Source of the DNA: Branchiostoma belcheri
Lineage: Eukaryota > Chordata > Leptocardii > Amphioxiformes > Branchiostomatidae
Length of the DNA stretch: 64,000 nt
NCBI RefSeq assembly: GCF_001625305.1
Contig: NW_017802713.1
Span: 1,090,602-1,154,601, forward strand
Direction: 5' to 3'
Shown here piece after piece: positions 10,748 to 25,700 of this stretch (position 1 is its first letter; each line of letters begins with the position of its first letter). The position numbers were made by a program, and so were the translations under genes. The notes under the pieces were generated by a model. It saw only the letters and a program-made list of their open reading frames with translations. It did no database searches and was not told where the DNA came from.

Positions 10748-13700
10748 CTGCAATGGTTGGTTGGAGGAAGGGGGAAGTCAGATGGGTCAGGTACAAACAG
10801 TTGAGGCCCAAGGCTGCTGCCTTGTGGAACACCAATTTCACATCCAAAAAATTACAGCTTAAAAAGCAAAGTAAAGTCTGTAGTGATGATCAAAACTAGT
10901 TGTGGCCCAAGGCTGCTGCCTTGTGGAACACCAATTTCACATCCAAATAATACTGGCTTAAAGGCAAAGGAAAGTCTGTTGTGAAGAAGCACAACAAAAG
11001 TCTGCAATTTTGTTGAATGGTGTTGTTGGATGCGGAAAGCATAATGCAGATCTTTTCGTTAAATTTTTTTTCTTTTAGAATGAATCAAAAACATTGCGTT
11101 GCCAACAAAGCAATCAAACAACAGACAACAATGTACATGGATATGAGTCAGGGAAACGACTTGAATGATGATGTTTTGTCATGACAAGTCAAAGCATATT
11201 AAAAAAACGCAATAATGATTTGCAAATTTTGTCAGCTGTTACTATTACACATCTTTCTCCATCAAATTTGTGGTAATTGAAAAACGTTGCCATTTCAAAT
11301 TTGATCAAGCATTCAAGCATTACATACACATAATTTCCATAGGAAGAATTTTAGAGCTTTAGATATTAGAAGGGTTAGCAAGTAGATTTAGTCAGCAACA
11401 GTTTAAGGAGTCACAGAAAACAATGATATATGTGAAAGCAATATTTCCCACACTGTTTCAACATGCTTGACTGTCCCAGGCCTGGTGAAAAGACATCTTG
11501 TGAGATACAACCTGACAAGTTGTGTGTCCTCAACAATTTTCTTAAGAACGGGACAGCTCTGTTTCTCATATTACAAGTTTGCAGCTCATCAAAATGTTTG
11601 AACTTCTGGGCACCATTAAGCCTTGAGTTAAAAATTCCAGCCTTCAGTTCAAATTGTTAAAGGTAGTTGCAAATACCTCATAGCATATGTACAGCAAATG
11701 GTATTCCACAGTTTTTGTTTTTGTCATTTTGGTCCCATTTAAGAGCGCGAAGATTTTCATTCATTGTTACGCATCAAAATCGTATCCTCCTATTAATCAA
11801 ACCTTTCACAAAATAACAACACAAGGGTTGTTCCCAATTCACGTCAGCAGAAATATTTCTACATTTCTTCAGTCTTCCCTTCTTATAACAAGACATTACT
11901 GGAACAGAAAAGAACAATTACACATGCACACAAGCACATTTCTTCACCTGGCCATTACATTTAGTATCTCACATACTTTTCCCTAAAACGGGAGCCAGCC
12001 GAGCAATTTCCTCCCTTGCTCCCTGCCACGGTGACTATCCAGGGGTGCAGACAAGCGGTGGGTAAAGAGACACTCCTATGTTAGGATCTGCTTGCTTTCA
12101 CATGCATACATGGTTTGAAATGTACCTCATGTAAGAAGTAAGAGAGACGTGGTGAGTATGAAAAAGGGGAAAGAAGTGTCAAGGGTTAGGTGATTTAGTT
12201 CGAAATACTTGTTACACAAGGTACCAACATATATATTCTGCTTGCTGCAGTGCAGTGAAGGAGGGACAAGGGACACTGCTTCACACTTTACAGCATGAAT
12301 GGGACTTTGGGACAACATTGTCACGCAGCCCCAACAAAAATACAAGGGACAAAGAAAACAATGGCATGAAGATAAATGAAATGCCGATGCCTCTTTTGTT
12401 TAAAGGCTTACTGTGAGATTGTCATACATTTTTATTTAGATTTGCGGCTGAACCTGGAAGTGGTACTTATTTGCATAAATAATATCATAAATATAATTTA
12501 TGATATTATCGTAATATCATGTTTACTGTGATACTGCTGCCAAATCATTTCAAACAACTTGTACATGCACTTAACCAATCACAGAAAAGCTTAAGCCATG
12601 CATGGCCAATCACAGGTCTGCATCATCAGCCAATCACAGACCTTTTCATATCATCAGCCAATCACAGTGCTTCATGCATGTCAGCCAATCATGTTCCATT
12701 TCTCTTCTCATATGGCCATCAATGCACAATCTATACTAGATGTTCAGCAAACTCCTTAGTAATTTTAATTCTTGAGGTGCAAACCAGGCGTCTGAGAAGT
12801 CTTCTCTGCCTCACGAAGGGTAAGCCTCACAAAACAAAGGAAGCCGAGAACAAGAAAAGCCATGGAAACACAACAGTGCAGCAAGAGATAGCAGGATTAT
12901 GTGCATGGGTATGAAGTGGTTGCAAAAAACAAAAGTAACAAAAAAATAAGACTGCAGCTTACTTTGCATAATTCTTCGACTTGATCTTTCAGCTGATAAA
13001 CAGTGTCAACTAGGCTCCTGTACACCAACAGAACACAAATAGAGATGATCAACTCAGGATATGTTGAATAATAGGCTCCACTGTGCTGTTACTTGGTTAT
13101 AACTAATGTACTTCAACTAATACGTCTTTTGGTACATATAGCTCTACAGGAAACCTGCTTTCATACAAACATGACTACACATATCTAGAGAAAAAAACTT
13201 TCAAAAACTCAGAATTTTGCTTCTAAACTTCCACTAAAACCTGCATTGGATAAAGTACTTAGTAATTATTTTACTAAATAAGTTTCAATTACGTTTGTCT
13301 ACCTCTACATTGTATTTGAGGAAGTTAAAATTCAGCAAACTCTACATATTATTAAGTCTATGTTTAGTAAAAATTATCAGCTTTACTTTACTACTGGCAT
13401 CTACATGTATGTAACTACTTTTGCAAACAACTTTATCACTACCTCACTGACAGAAGTACTACAGGTTATTCAAGCTTGGGGACTACAAGCTAGCATGACT
13501 GCCAACAGCAGAACAATGGGGAAGTCCGTGTTAGTTCTTGGTTTATAAATACAGAGTAAAGAGACAGGGTCTAAGAGTACACCCGTAACACTGAAAGTCA
13601 CCATACTCCAGCTGAAGCTATAGACAGACAGTGGGGGGCATGATAGAGGAGGAAGGGTGAAAAGGGATCAGAGTTAAAGATGGGCTTCCTTAGTATGCTT

Positions 13701-16700
13701 TTAGACAAGTGACAGCAGAGAGAAGTGTTTTAAGAGCACACCAGAATCAAAACACTGAATCTAAGGCTTGTCTTGTACTTTTTATCCCTCTTCGTCCATG
13801 ATAAATTTCTGAATTAATCTACGTTCTTTGTTTAAAGCTTAGTCTTTCATTTTAAGTCTTCTTGCATGCTAAGACAAGGTTGAGGCAATTTGAACTTAAA
13901 GCAGAGTTCTTTAGTCTTGCCAAATGATTCTTTCAAGTCTTCATTCCTGGTTGATAGTAACTCGAGTTATGTGACCAACTAACAGCACTGGTTTTGGCAG
14001 TAACCTAGTATTAACTTATCGACTTCATACCAATCCACACAGAAACAGAACTGGTGATGAGCGGTGAAAACAATGTGGGGAGGTGAAGGCATGGGGAGGG
14101 GGGAGAGAAGGGGGAGGGGGCAAACAGACAACTGGAAAACAGTATAGGGCCATCTCAAAAGTTCATACTCTTCAGTAATGTTTTTTGTTTCTCTACGTTT
14201 CCTCCGACCACAATTTCTAATTCGAGATACAATGTACTTCTGAAATGGCCCTGAAATACATGTAGGACTTTACAATTCACAGTTCTAGTACACAGTCGTC
14301 CAAGAGTAGAAGTCACCATCCTTCCTAGTGTAGTGGTGATACAAAATAATTTGGGCATAAAACACAGAAAACGTTATAAATGACTGGGTTTGCAAAGAGA
14401 AAATCATGTACAGCAGGTTTAACCAATTTTGTTGTACAATACTATTTCAGGAATTCAGTGACTACCCTTCTCTTGGACAACTATCTTTTCAATTGTAAAC
14501 ATCATTCTAAAAACTGGAGTCAATATTTTCTTTTGTTTTGGACTTTCAACAGGGAAAGAAAATGCATGGTACAGGTGAAAGAATTATTTTTACAACTTCC
14601 TTCAAGTATATTTTCATCCTTAAAAGACAATCTGAGGCAATACGAGTAAGAACAATACCCAACACTTTCTCAGTTAAGAAGGTCTTATGTACTTGGCTCT
14701 GAAGAGAAAAATGATCCCTACAACAGAATTTTTCCTTACAGAAAATTTGTGACACAAGAATCATACACTAACAACAACAAGGAAATTGACTGACTTTTCC
14801 TGCACCACTGTCTGGTTGTTCTTTGTCTCCTCCACTATGATTTTCTCTTCCTCAGGAACCAAGACTTGCGGTGCCTGTTCTAAACGTCCTGTGGACAGAA
14901 GTACCAAGGTCATGAAGTAAACAAACAAACAACAACAGATTTCTGTAATATCGCTTCATCAATTCAGCCTTTGGGCTGCTACTGTTGAGATATATTTGAT
15001 GTCATAATAATAAACCATTCTATAGGATCCACACTTTCACCAGTTTCCAACTTCTTATAAATAATAAGACAACTGAAAGTATACTGCCAGGCATCTTTAT
15101 TCTTCTGAAAATTCCAGTGAGTCTTTTCCACCAACTCAGATGAACTTTCATGCTACACCATAGACTTGCTGGGATATTTTCATTTGCTTGCATTTGCATC
15201 CTCACAAACATTTATTGCATCTCCATCTTCTGCAAATACTAAGTGTTCAAAATGATATGTTGTGATTCTAGCATTATTGTCGATCAAGGCTAAACAATGT
15301 TCCACATTAGCACACATTAGCCACATGTCCCACATTAGCACACAAGGACAATATACATGTAAGTTACTGTAGATATCATGGCACATTAGTCACACACACA
15401 CTATCACCTCCCTACTTTGCATAACCACCCAATGAATGTACTTGAAAATGAAAGAAACGTGATATGATACAAAATTGAGTCAGGTATTCTTTTCTAGCTC
15501 ACACTGTATCACCACTGGCACTCAAACCTGTCTCCCTTTTGCATTAAACATTGCAATCCAAAAATACATGTAGTGCTAAACACTACAACTGGCATCATAA
15601 GAAATAGACTGAGTCTTATATTGTAGTTTGAATTGTTTAATACCAAAACATCTCCTCTACTGCCCATAGCTTGAGTAAACTTTAACAATACGTGAGAAGC
15701 AAGAAACAAGGTTAGAGTAGGCGAGAGTATACCTTTTGTACAAAAGTAAACTGTATGGAACTCTGAGTCAGAAATACAAACTCTCTTGATCATCAGTACA
15801 AAAAGGGCAGAGAGGTTTTTGGCAGGTACATACACAGACTAGAACTTAGTTCATTTGTGAGTGAGTATACCACAGAAGTTATTGCACATGACCCAAGTCT
15901 AAAATAAGGATTCTTTTAGTCTGTTGCGTTCATGACTATCTATGCACCAATATCATGCTTCAACATCCTACATAATATACAAACTTTTTACAATGTACAC
16001 TACACCATAGCATGCACATATCAAGAGTAAAATCTGAAAATGTTCCAAAATTATATCCAGGTATCTCTCAACTACACATTCCAAAGTGCTACAGTGACAA
16101 GTCAAGCATTACAGCAGAGTAAAGCTGATCTAATGCAACACCAAGTTTGCATTCAAATTAGTTCTTTTACCATGCCACAATATTACTAAAATAATTACTT
16201 TTTTCATTACAAAATCTCGCATTCAGTTAACAACAGCACAGTAGTTATCAATACGCCAATTGTCAAAAGATATAAAAGCACAATAGAAATGTACATCAGC
16301 TCAAAAACTCGTGAGTATCTCAGTCAGTTTGTTAGATATGTAAACTTGATGTCCATTTCAGGACTGGAAGAATGATTTCCAACTGGAAAGGTCTCCAAAT
16401 CAGCAACCGTACTGTTTGGTCCACACATTTAGAGTTGTCCATTGACGCAGTGCCCCACTGCATTGTTTTTCCGTGAGAAGCAACATACTGACAGGCACAG
16501 TTTCCTAGAATTTCGGACAGCATTTGTGCATCAGTCCCTTCTTCTGCAGTAAGGCATAATCATAATCATCTGACGGTCTTCTCGGTACGCCACCGTTGCT
16601 ATGGTTATTGTTGCTATGGTTACCAGAAGCGTCCTTGGCCTCCCCGGGCTCCAGCGAAACTTTGTACAGCTCTGGTGCATCATGGGAAGGAAGATGAAAG

Positions 16701-19700
16701 TTAATTATCCAATCAGATCATCCAACTTTGACTTTCTGAAAAACTTCCTGTTTTGAGTTTCTTTTTTCAGAGGGAAAACTTTCAGTTCACAGAGAAATAA
16801 AAGAAATTTGCCTGCTGCTACAGTCTAGAAATGCAGCATTTAACTCCCTCTCAAAATACTGAAGAACTAAAGAAAGTAAACAAGGTATGCCTCAACTGAT
16901 GCCTTACAAAGATTTTTTAAAGTTTGCAAAACTCCAAAAAGGGAATGTTTCATTCAATAGCAATAGAGGTTATAGTTTCAAATAAATGTCAATCAATTAA
17001 CAAGTACCTTTGTTGACCATTAACAATTACATTTGTTTGAAGCAGAGAAAAATGACAAAAATTTGAAAGAAAAGGAAAAAGGAGACATTAAAATAAACAG
17101 CTTGCATGATAGAAGCGAGGAGTTTTCGGCAGAAGCAAAGCAGTGTCATGTTGGATGATTACTGGATTGAATAACAAACCTTCCATCCCTGTTCCCATGT
17201 TCCTATCAATGATTATAATCCTTAAACCCATTTCTCAACATACATGTAGTAACTCAATACATACCAAGTTCTTCACAACAATACCCTTTGTCTGAAGGTA
17301 GGTTAACACCTCTGTTAACAGACTTGACAAGACAGACAGTGTAAAAGAAGATATTCTTTTAGTTGGCATATCTAACATTAGTATGCATCGAGCAAAAAGG
17401 AGCAGGTTTGGGTGCCAGTGGTATTGTGGAGGTTGTCTTGCATTCTGAATGTGTGACATTGTTTGGGGATATTCTTTGTCAAAGACATAAGTTTAGGGTT
17501 TAATGATTGTTTATGAATATTTAGTACAATTTATAACACTTGGGACCAGTGTTTTTCAGTAATTTAACAGCTCTTGTGATCTTTTAACAGTTATTTCTAA
17601 ACCTGAATAGATAAAAATCAGTTGAACATAAACTAGCAGCAGCACACAAAGCATCACTAACAGTACAGTACTTTCTACAGCACATTGTCTCACTACTTCA
17701 AGTGTTACCTTGTCTGCTTGATGTGCTCAGTAAGCTCTGTTGTCTCATCTTACTGGTGCTGGTACAATAAGCCTCGATAACCCTCAACACTGCTGCATCC
17801 TCCTCCAACTGCGCGCTACCTGAAAGGCACATCGTACACTACTTTCCTTTCTCTATGGCACACAATATTTATGTTTCCCTTTGCAGAAGGATATGGTTTT
17901 GCTCAGTTTCTTTTTCTTCTCCAAACAAATAAGGTCAATGACCTGGATCAGATGGCTGTCACCATGGTAACTGGTGCTGTAGCAGACACCTTGTGGTGTT
18001 GAGTTACATTATGTAGCAAGTTGGAGGGGTTGGTCCCAATATATCATTGAATGCCAAAACCTCATTTTCCCTGCTTCAACAAAATAAAACCACTGCAAAG
18101 GTAAGTGCATTTACAGTACTTTTAGTGTGTCTTTCCAGTGTTGGTGCTTACAGCACACCTCAATGGCTTAGAAGTAATATAACAATAAGTAGACAAAAAT
18201 GGTTTCTTTGACTTGTATAAACCCACTCACTTAGTCTTACTGGAGGGTACTCTTCTTCTAGTTTTGCTCTGTCTGCAAAAAAAGTACAGAAACTTATTAT
18301 GATAGACAATAGGAAGCATATTCAAATGTATCACTCAGAACTTTTCTTTCCTGTATAACTGTATGTATCAGTATTGACAAGTTATATAAAAAGTACAAGA
18401 CTATTTACATTGTCATCATCAATACTTTTTTCCCCTTAAAACTCCTAAAATCCTAAAATCCTTAAAAATTCAATAACTGAGTCATACCATCATTTTAGAA
18501 TAAAAAAATTCCCTTACCTTGTTTTCTTCTCATGGAAGACGTTAACAATCTCCTAACTGTCCTGGGACTCCTGTTGGGGTCCTTTAGATGGAAACATGAC
18601 ACAAAGTTAGGAACAAACACCAAAAAAGATCATGGTAGTAGAAAATCAGAAACACTCCCAATTGGAAGTCCTGTTACATCCACTTGTGACCAAATTCTTT
18701 ACACCAGAACATACAACTGTTGTTGTAAACTAACTTACATTGTACATTAGTCTCTTTTTTTCTTCTTTCTAAAACATATTTGAAAATACTGATGCTAAAT
18801 CACAATATGACAAAAAAAAAATGTTCCCTAACAGCATTAAAAGCCGATGTTGTAACAACAGAATGTTACTTTGGGAAGGTTATGAACTGGGATGGTAAAG
18901 GGAGTGAAGATGAAAATAGCAGCACATTCGTCTACAACGAACCTGGCACAGGAAACAGGATGTCACGATATCAAAAGTAACAAGAGCAAAATTACATATT
19001 ATACATGCCTGTTTAGGATGCCCACTAGCTGTCTAGAGTGGAAAAACCATGTAGAAGTCAGAAGTATGTTAGTTAGTGTGAATAAGAGCTGCATACAACA
19101 TCAGTGACAGCACAAATACATCAGAGAAGGATAGAGAATGCATCAGAGGTTTTATTGCAAAATATCTACTATATGTTGTACAAAATGCATCTCGAACTGT
19201 TTCTAGGATCACTGTTCAGGGAATTAGGATCCATGCAGAACAAGAGAGATGGAATGACATTATGCACACAACAGTTGGGAATTCCAATGGCCACACTTCA
19301 GTGCAAGTAAGCAAGGGGCAAACAAGATTCCTTTTGGCAACTTTTACATTTTTCAAGCAATTTGAATTCTGTCAGAAAAAGTTTCCCTGTGAAGAAATTT
19401 TGTTGATGAGTCTTCACATTCTTTCTGTGATGCTCAAGTCAATGACTACTTGATGACAAATGGTGCTGTTTTTGAGTTGTCTTTCAAATGACCTTGGGAT
19501 CGTGTGGGAGGGCACTGGAGGCGGCCATGTTGTTCTGAAGCATGCACAAGGAAACATTACAACAACAGACAGGCACAGAGGAGGAGACATGCACAAATAT
19601 GGGACAGGAACAGACAACAAGAGCAGAAAAATGGAGGATAGTTACAAGCAGAGCAGCAGCCGGCCCCTTGAACATGTCAGGTGGCAAGCAGCCTACGCTC

Positions 19701-22700
19701 CAAGTCTTGTTTCCTGAGTTACGGGACTGCCGCGCCGGCCGGGGTGGGAGGGGGGCGGTTGTGTTGTGGTGGTGAGACAGAAGGGGGAGGGGGGAACAGA
19801 GGGTTGGGATTGATCAGACAAGATGCAAGAAAAAATTGAAAAGGACAGAAAAAAAAGTCGGACTCCACATTTGAACAGAAAAGATCAAACACAAATGGAA
19901 TCGACAGGAAAAAAATGCAGAAGCAGAATGGCAGGTCGACAGAGAAGAGTGGGGAGGGGGGCACAGAGAACACACACTGGACTCAGTCTGTGGGATGTTG
20001 TTACACTTCAAATCTGACTTTCAAATAATAATCCTTAGTATCAGATCCATTTTTCTTGATGGAAATCGCTGCAAGATCTTTTCTGTCCAGCCCTACGGAT
20101 GGACCTGCAGCAAAAGCTCCCCCTACCTCCTTCATAAGTAGTGCAGCCGAGGGTCTGAGGGGGGGTGCGGGTCTGAGACAGCTGAGCGTCCAGGGCCCGG
20201 GTTGTCTGGGGGGCGGCTCCAGCTTCTGCATCTTGACGCTGGCAGGGGGCGGGGAGGTGGGCTTCAACCGGCTCACGTCAGGCTGTTTGGCAGGGGGAAC
20301 CTGGAGGAGAAAACAAGTAGTCGATGTGTCATATTTTCTGTAAATAATTTCATCGGGTTGGTAAATGATTACTATTCGTTACTTCAAGTTCTTTTATATA
20401 AGTATATATAAGTTTCATAACTGTCTGTCATCTTCATCAGGGCTAATTTGGCTGGTTTAGTATGACTGTCATGCCAAGCTCCAGTGTACAGGGAAACAGT
20501 CATATCAGCCTTGATGAAGATGACCGATGGTCCTCAAAATGTTGGCTCATGTATGACAAATGATTGTGAATAAAAGAACTTGACTAGCGTATCATTTTTG
20601 GCTCATATTTATTATGGAAAACAGTCAATTTCGGTTACCAAAACATACAAAACACATGTATTACACACACATCAATAAATGACTTACATTGTATATCAAG
20701 ACAGAAGTAGGATGGTGTGTAGTGAGACATTAAGATAAAAGCCGGTGTCAAGAAATACAACAGAGCATGAGACATTAAGAGGACATGTTTCGAGACATAA
20801 GTGAAGAGAGAAGTACGTCTGTAGCACCGTACCTTCCCTGAAGGTGGCATTGACGTCTCATGAATGTACAGGACAGTGTCCTGCAGGGTGTTAGACAACA
20901 CACAGGTCCGTAACGAAAGGTGAGGAAAGACAGGAAAGACAGAAAAGTCGAGGAGAAATGGGGTGGAAAAGGACAGTCAACAAGAGAAAGCCATATGAAG
21001 TTAAAAGTCCTACTTGTAGATGGAAGTAAATGTATTATTACATGTATTGCCTGATTGCTATTGTTCTCATTACCTGTCATGTCATCCATTGAGGAAGACC
21101 AGAATGACTGATCAAAATCTCTAGGTGCTATAGGTGAGAAAAATTCTTTGTGTTGGAACAAAAGTTTTAACTTTAAACATGTCCTCATTATCTAGCTGGA
21201 TGTTGAACCATAGTTTCAGTGAACATTCGCTACATGTAGGTGACAATGAATGTTTCACCACATTCATTGGGAATTTGGTATCTGACAGAAGTTTGAGCTT
21301 TAGATCGTATCCCACCGGAATTTTTTTACTGTCATCCACCTTGAATGCAGGTGGGACTTGAAGTAGAATCAGAGTTTTAGTAAACATTTGATAGCTGACA
21401 ATGAATGTTTCACCACCTTTGTAGAGAACATGATATCCCACAGAAGTTTGAGCTTTAGATCGTATCCCATTGGAGTTTTTTTACCTTGATTGCAGGTGGG
21501 ACTTGATGTCTCTGTAATGTAGAGGTGGGTGTTCTACTGCTGGCAGGGACGGGGGGCGGTTTACTGGTCACGGGGGTGACGGGGGAGATCTTTGTCTGTT
21601 GCTGCAGCAGAGTCGCCCATTCTGCCTGCTCACGGGTCGAGTTGGTCGTCACCACTATTCTCTCTATCAAACTCCCTGGGGAGAAAATCAAGGAAACAGT
21701 TTGGAATTGTACAACAAAAACTTCCAATAAGGCCACTCTGACTTAATTTTATGGATGACATCCGTGCGCACATTGATTTTCGCCTGTTTTCAGAAAAAAA
21801 AATCACGTCATTCGAGGCTCTGGCCTGCCTCTAGGCCTGGGTAGTCCATGGTAGCTTGCTATATAGCGACAATACGGAGGTGGTAACTCTGGAGGATGGC
21901 ATCCAGGCTACCGAAGCCCCACGACTCAAGAACTCATACACACAGTGTCGATTCATAAATTCCGCAAAAAGCCAGCATGTGCCATGTGTCGTATATGTCG
22001 CTATATTCTGCCGCAAATTCACAATACCAGCTTTGCCTTTGTATTCCTGTGGTTTAGTAGCAATTTCACTTTTGGCCGGATTTTTATTTCATTCGCCCGC
22101 GCGCACTAGTTTGGGGGTCTTCAGAGGATGTCATCCATAAAATTAAGTCGGTGTGGCCTAACAAAGAGAACTGAAAGAATACAGATTCTGAAGTAAGAAT
22201 AGTCAGCGCTAGTACATTGTATTACATCAACATACTAATGATCATGATAATATTAATAACAACAGTAGAAAAACATGCAGGGGTGGGGGGGGGGTGTAAA
22301 GAAACCTATCTGTTTTTCTAGGCCACCCTTATAATATATAACTTGAAATATGAGAACGTTGGCATTGTAGATTTACTTACATTAAGCAAACAAAAGTAAA
22401 TATTGTAAGTACAGCAAGAGCTTTATACCAAATGGAGGGTTCATACAATGTAGTTACACAAGGTTAATAATTTGTAACCATACATACATTAACTTCAGCC
22501 AACATTAAGTACACAACATTCCAGCTTTGATCCAGCTATCAGACATATTTTCACCTATGTGAGCTGTGAACAATGTATATTCATGCCACATTGTGCCCAA
22601 TATAACTGACTCCTTTTAGTATTATTCAAGTGATTGTAAATGTTACAAGACAAGACTTACCTGAAATCTCAAAAGCATTCTTTATGTTATCTACGTCTTC

Positions 22701-25700
22701 TAATCTGGAAATATTCAAGCCAGACAAGGCAAGCTTTCCCTGGAAAAGAGGAGAGAAAAAGACTCAAATCAACACCTTCAGAATCCCTACATTCTGAGTA
22801 TCTACTGGTGTGACTAACTATGATTTCAAGCATATGTAAACCCAGAAATTTTGCCTGTGTTTCCATGTCTTTGCACATCCATACCATACAAACATACGTA
22901 CATGTATCAGCAGAACTACAAGTACTTCCTAACTTGCAACACTAACTTGTGAACATGTAACATACAAAAGGCAAAGAACAGACAACAGTAGGACATAACA
23001 CAAGTCAGGATTGCCCTTGTTCATGTTCACCTTCAGTTAGCAGGGTCTGGTTTCAAATACCTTGGGATTGTGCCAACATGCCGCAGCCAGACACAAACAG
23101 GGGTGGTGGTAAATAATTAATAGAATTAAGAAAAGATTAGGAAACGCAGCCAACAAGGCTCCGGGGCAGAGACAGAACCATCATTCTAACATGTTTCTTT
23201 CAGTAACTCTAAAGTGAATGGAAGTATGTAAGTCAAGGTTCTGATAGAGGAAGTGACCAATATAGGACAAAGGTCGATGGTTTACCCGAAGTCGCGAGGA
23301 AGTGGTAGTGCTACAGCAAAAACGTGACCGTTACACGTTACATCCTGCTCGTACCAGTCTGCGCTAACTAACAGTAACACGCACGGCCACAACACAACAC
23401 AACGGCCACCGCCCTACACCTCACTACAAAGCCGACTATCCCCGTACAATACAAACAAACAACCAAACAGTCGCGCACAAAACAAGAGCGGCTTTGGCTG
23501 GGAGGGTTTCAAAAGGCATGGCTTATCAACCCGCTGGGTTTGACGTGTTCTGTGACCTCTGGTGACCTTGAGAACAATGGAACACCGACTGGCACCTCAG
23601 TTTTCGCACCCTTTATTGGCTTTGGAATTCAAATGTTGTTACGGCGCTGAAAGAAGGCGTAGTCCTATTGGACAAACCATTACAGAGGAGAGGTGGTTTC
23701 TAACAGTAAAAGGATTTTTTAGGGCTCTGTCAATGATTGGCTATGATATATAAATAAATGCCCCAATTAAAGATAGTATGTCAAGGATATACCCAATAAC
23801 ATGCTCCATTTAACATAAATAAAAGCTACAATGTTGTACATTACCATACATTGTACAAGCTTTGTCTACTTTTAAAGGCAGTATTCAAAAGCTTTCAGTC
23901 TACTATACTTTAAAATGCAAAATTCAGGAGAATACATACTGATTTTCTCTTCCGTCTCATCACAACACAGCACATTTGTCTAACAGTATCCAGTACAATG
24001 ACTGGACCAAACACTGAACTTCCAATTGGCAAGTCATCTTACTACCAAATATGGATGTTCTAGAGTTTGAGTTAATGACTGACTTTTGTCAGTGACAGAC
24101 ATGGAACAGTCTCACTCACTTCCTCCTACCAAACAAGGAACTGTAAATATCATCTACGTAGTTATGATTCAGGGTTATTTCATTAATAGTTGTAGGGGTG
24201 AAAATTTTTTTGATTAAAAAAATTCACATTCTGATCTTTCCACATGAAAAAAAATACCACTGATTTCTATTTCTTCAAACTAACCCACCAAATAAAGGGT
24301 ATACATTAGAAAATGTCAATGCATAACAATGACCATATACACAGGTACTGTCAATAATATACAAGCATTTGAAGTGCCCTAGGCCATGCCTGGAAATGTG
24401 CCAAATTACAATGTATGTTCACTATGTGTTATTTTCCTTGTTACACCTCACTGGTTTGCAGTCAAGTCTACCTGCACTGAGCAAGCAAAACAATAGCATG
24501 ACTATATGGGGCTTGCTAAGAGCCGTGGATTTGAAAAGAGACATGTTCAATGCCATGGACAGGCAAGTCAACCCTTGAAAGCTTAGTACATAGACCCTAA
24601 TTTTCTCTTAATCTGATTATGTTTACCAGATACTAATCAATGCATTTAAAAGCAGTTAAAAGCCTGTATAACCTGTCCAAACTTGATTACTAACTGGGCC
24701 AAAGTGTGCTACTTGACACTTAAAACCTATCAATTAGGGTCATACACATTTTGACCTGTCTAATTCTGCCTTTAACTATGTAAAACCCAGAGTGGCGTTT
24801 GACAGTATTTTGTTGACTTATTCAACAATGTGTCTACTTTATACCTTACTTTTAGGTACTAAGTTAATGCAAATACCTGTTATGATACTAAGTATCAGCC
24901 CAGACTTACCATTTACTCTTAATCCTACAAATTCTAACAGAACCTGTAATCTGTACCTTCTACAAATCCCCGTCTTCAACATATTTTGTTGACTTGTCTA
25001 CTAGTACCTAAATTCTAAGTACCAGCGTGCAAAATACCTGGTTGCCCAGTTGCCCCGGGCAACCAAATTTTACTTGGGGCAACCTATTTTTGAACCTAGG
25101 TAGCCCAGTGTGCTAACTGAATTTTAAGAACCCCTCCAAATCATGCCCGCTTGGCTTGCACCACTGTATCCGGCAGATGCTTTTTAATTTTAGGTATTAA
25201 TGGTTATTACTAGTATCAGTTAACTAAAAGGCTGTTAGAAATATTGTCAAAGGCAAAGGTATGTAACATTACATAATTTAAGAAAGGTAGTAACTTAGAG
25301 GTTGGGCAACCTAAAATTCTGATGGGTAACCTAATTTTTGTCGTAGCTTGCCCACTGGGCAACCTGTGTTTTTTTTTAAACCAATTTGAACGTCATTTTT
25401 CCCCGAATCCCCAGACGTGCTTGCATCAAGTGTAAGACTTTTTTTTAAGCAAGATTTTTACGACTAGATGCCAAACGCCAACCCAAACCCTACTAGGGGC
25501 CAGGATTCCTCTAACTGAGGGGGAAATACATGTAAAGTGCCTTTCCCAAGGGCACAACGTCTGGGTCCAACCCTGGGGATTGAACCTGGGTCTTCTTCAG
25601 TCGACAGTCTCTATCCACTACACCACACAGACGCCACACATTTTGTACACTGTATTTGTACACCTGTACTAAGCGATGTTCTTACCTCATATATGAAGCC

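Noticed and set aside
18241..18272. A 32-nt mini-exon of beta-PIX between CTGCAG and GTAAGA
   Set aside because: Its length breaks the phase between exons 15 and 16, which join directly to give the conserved GSAQLEED. Splice-like sites alone are not enough.
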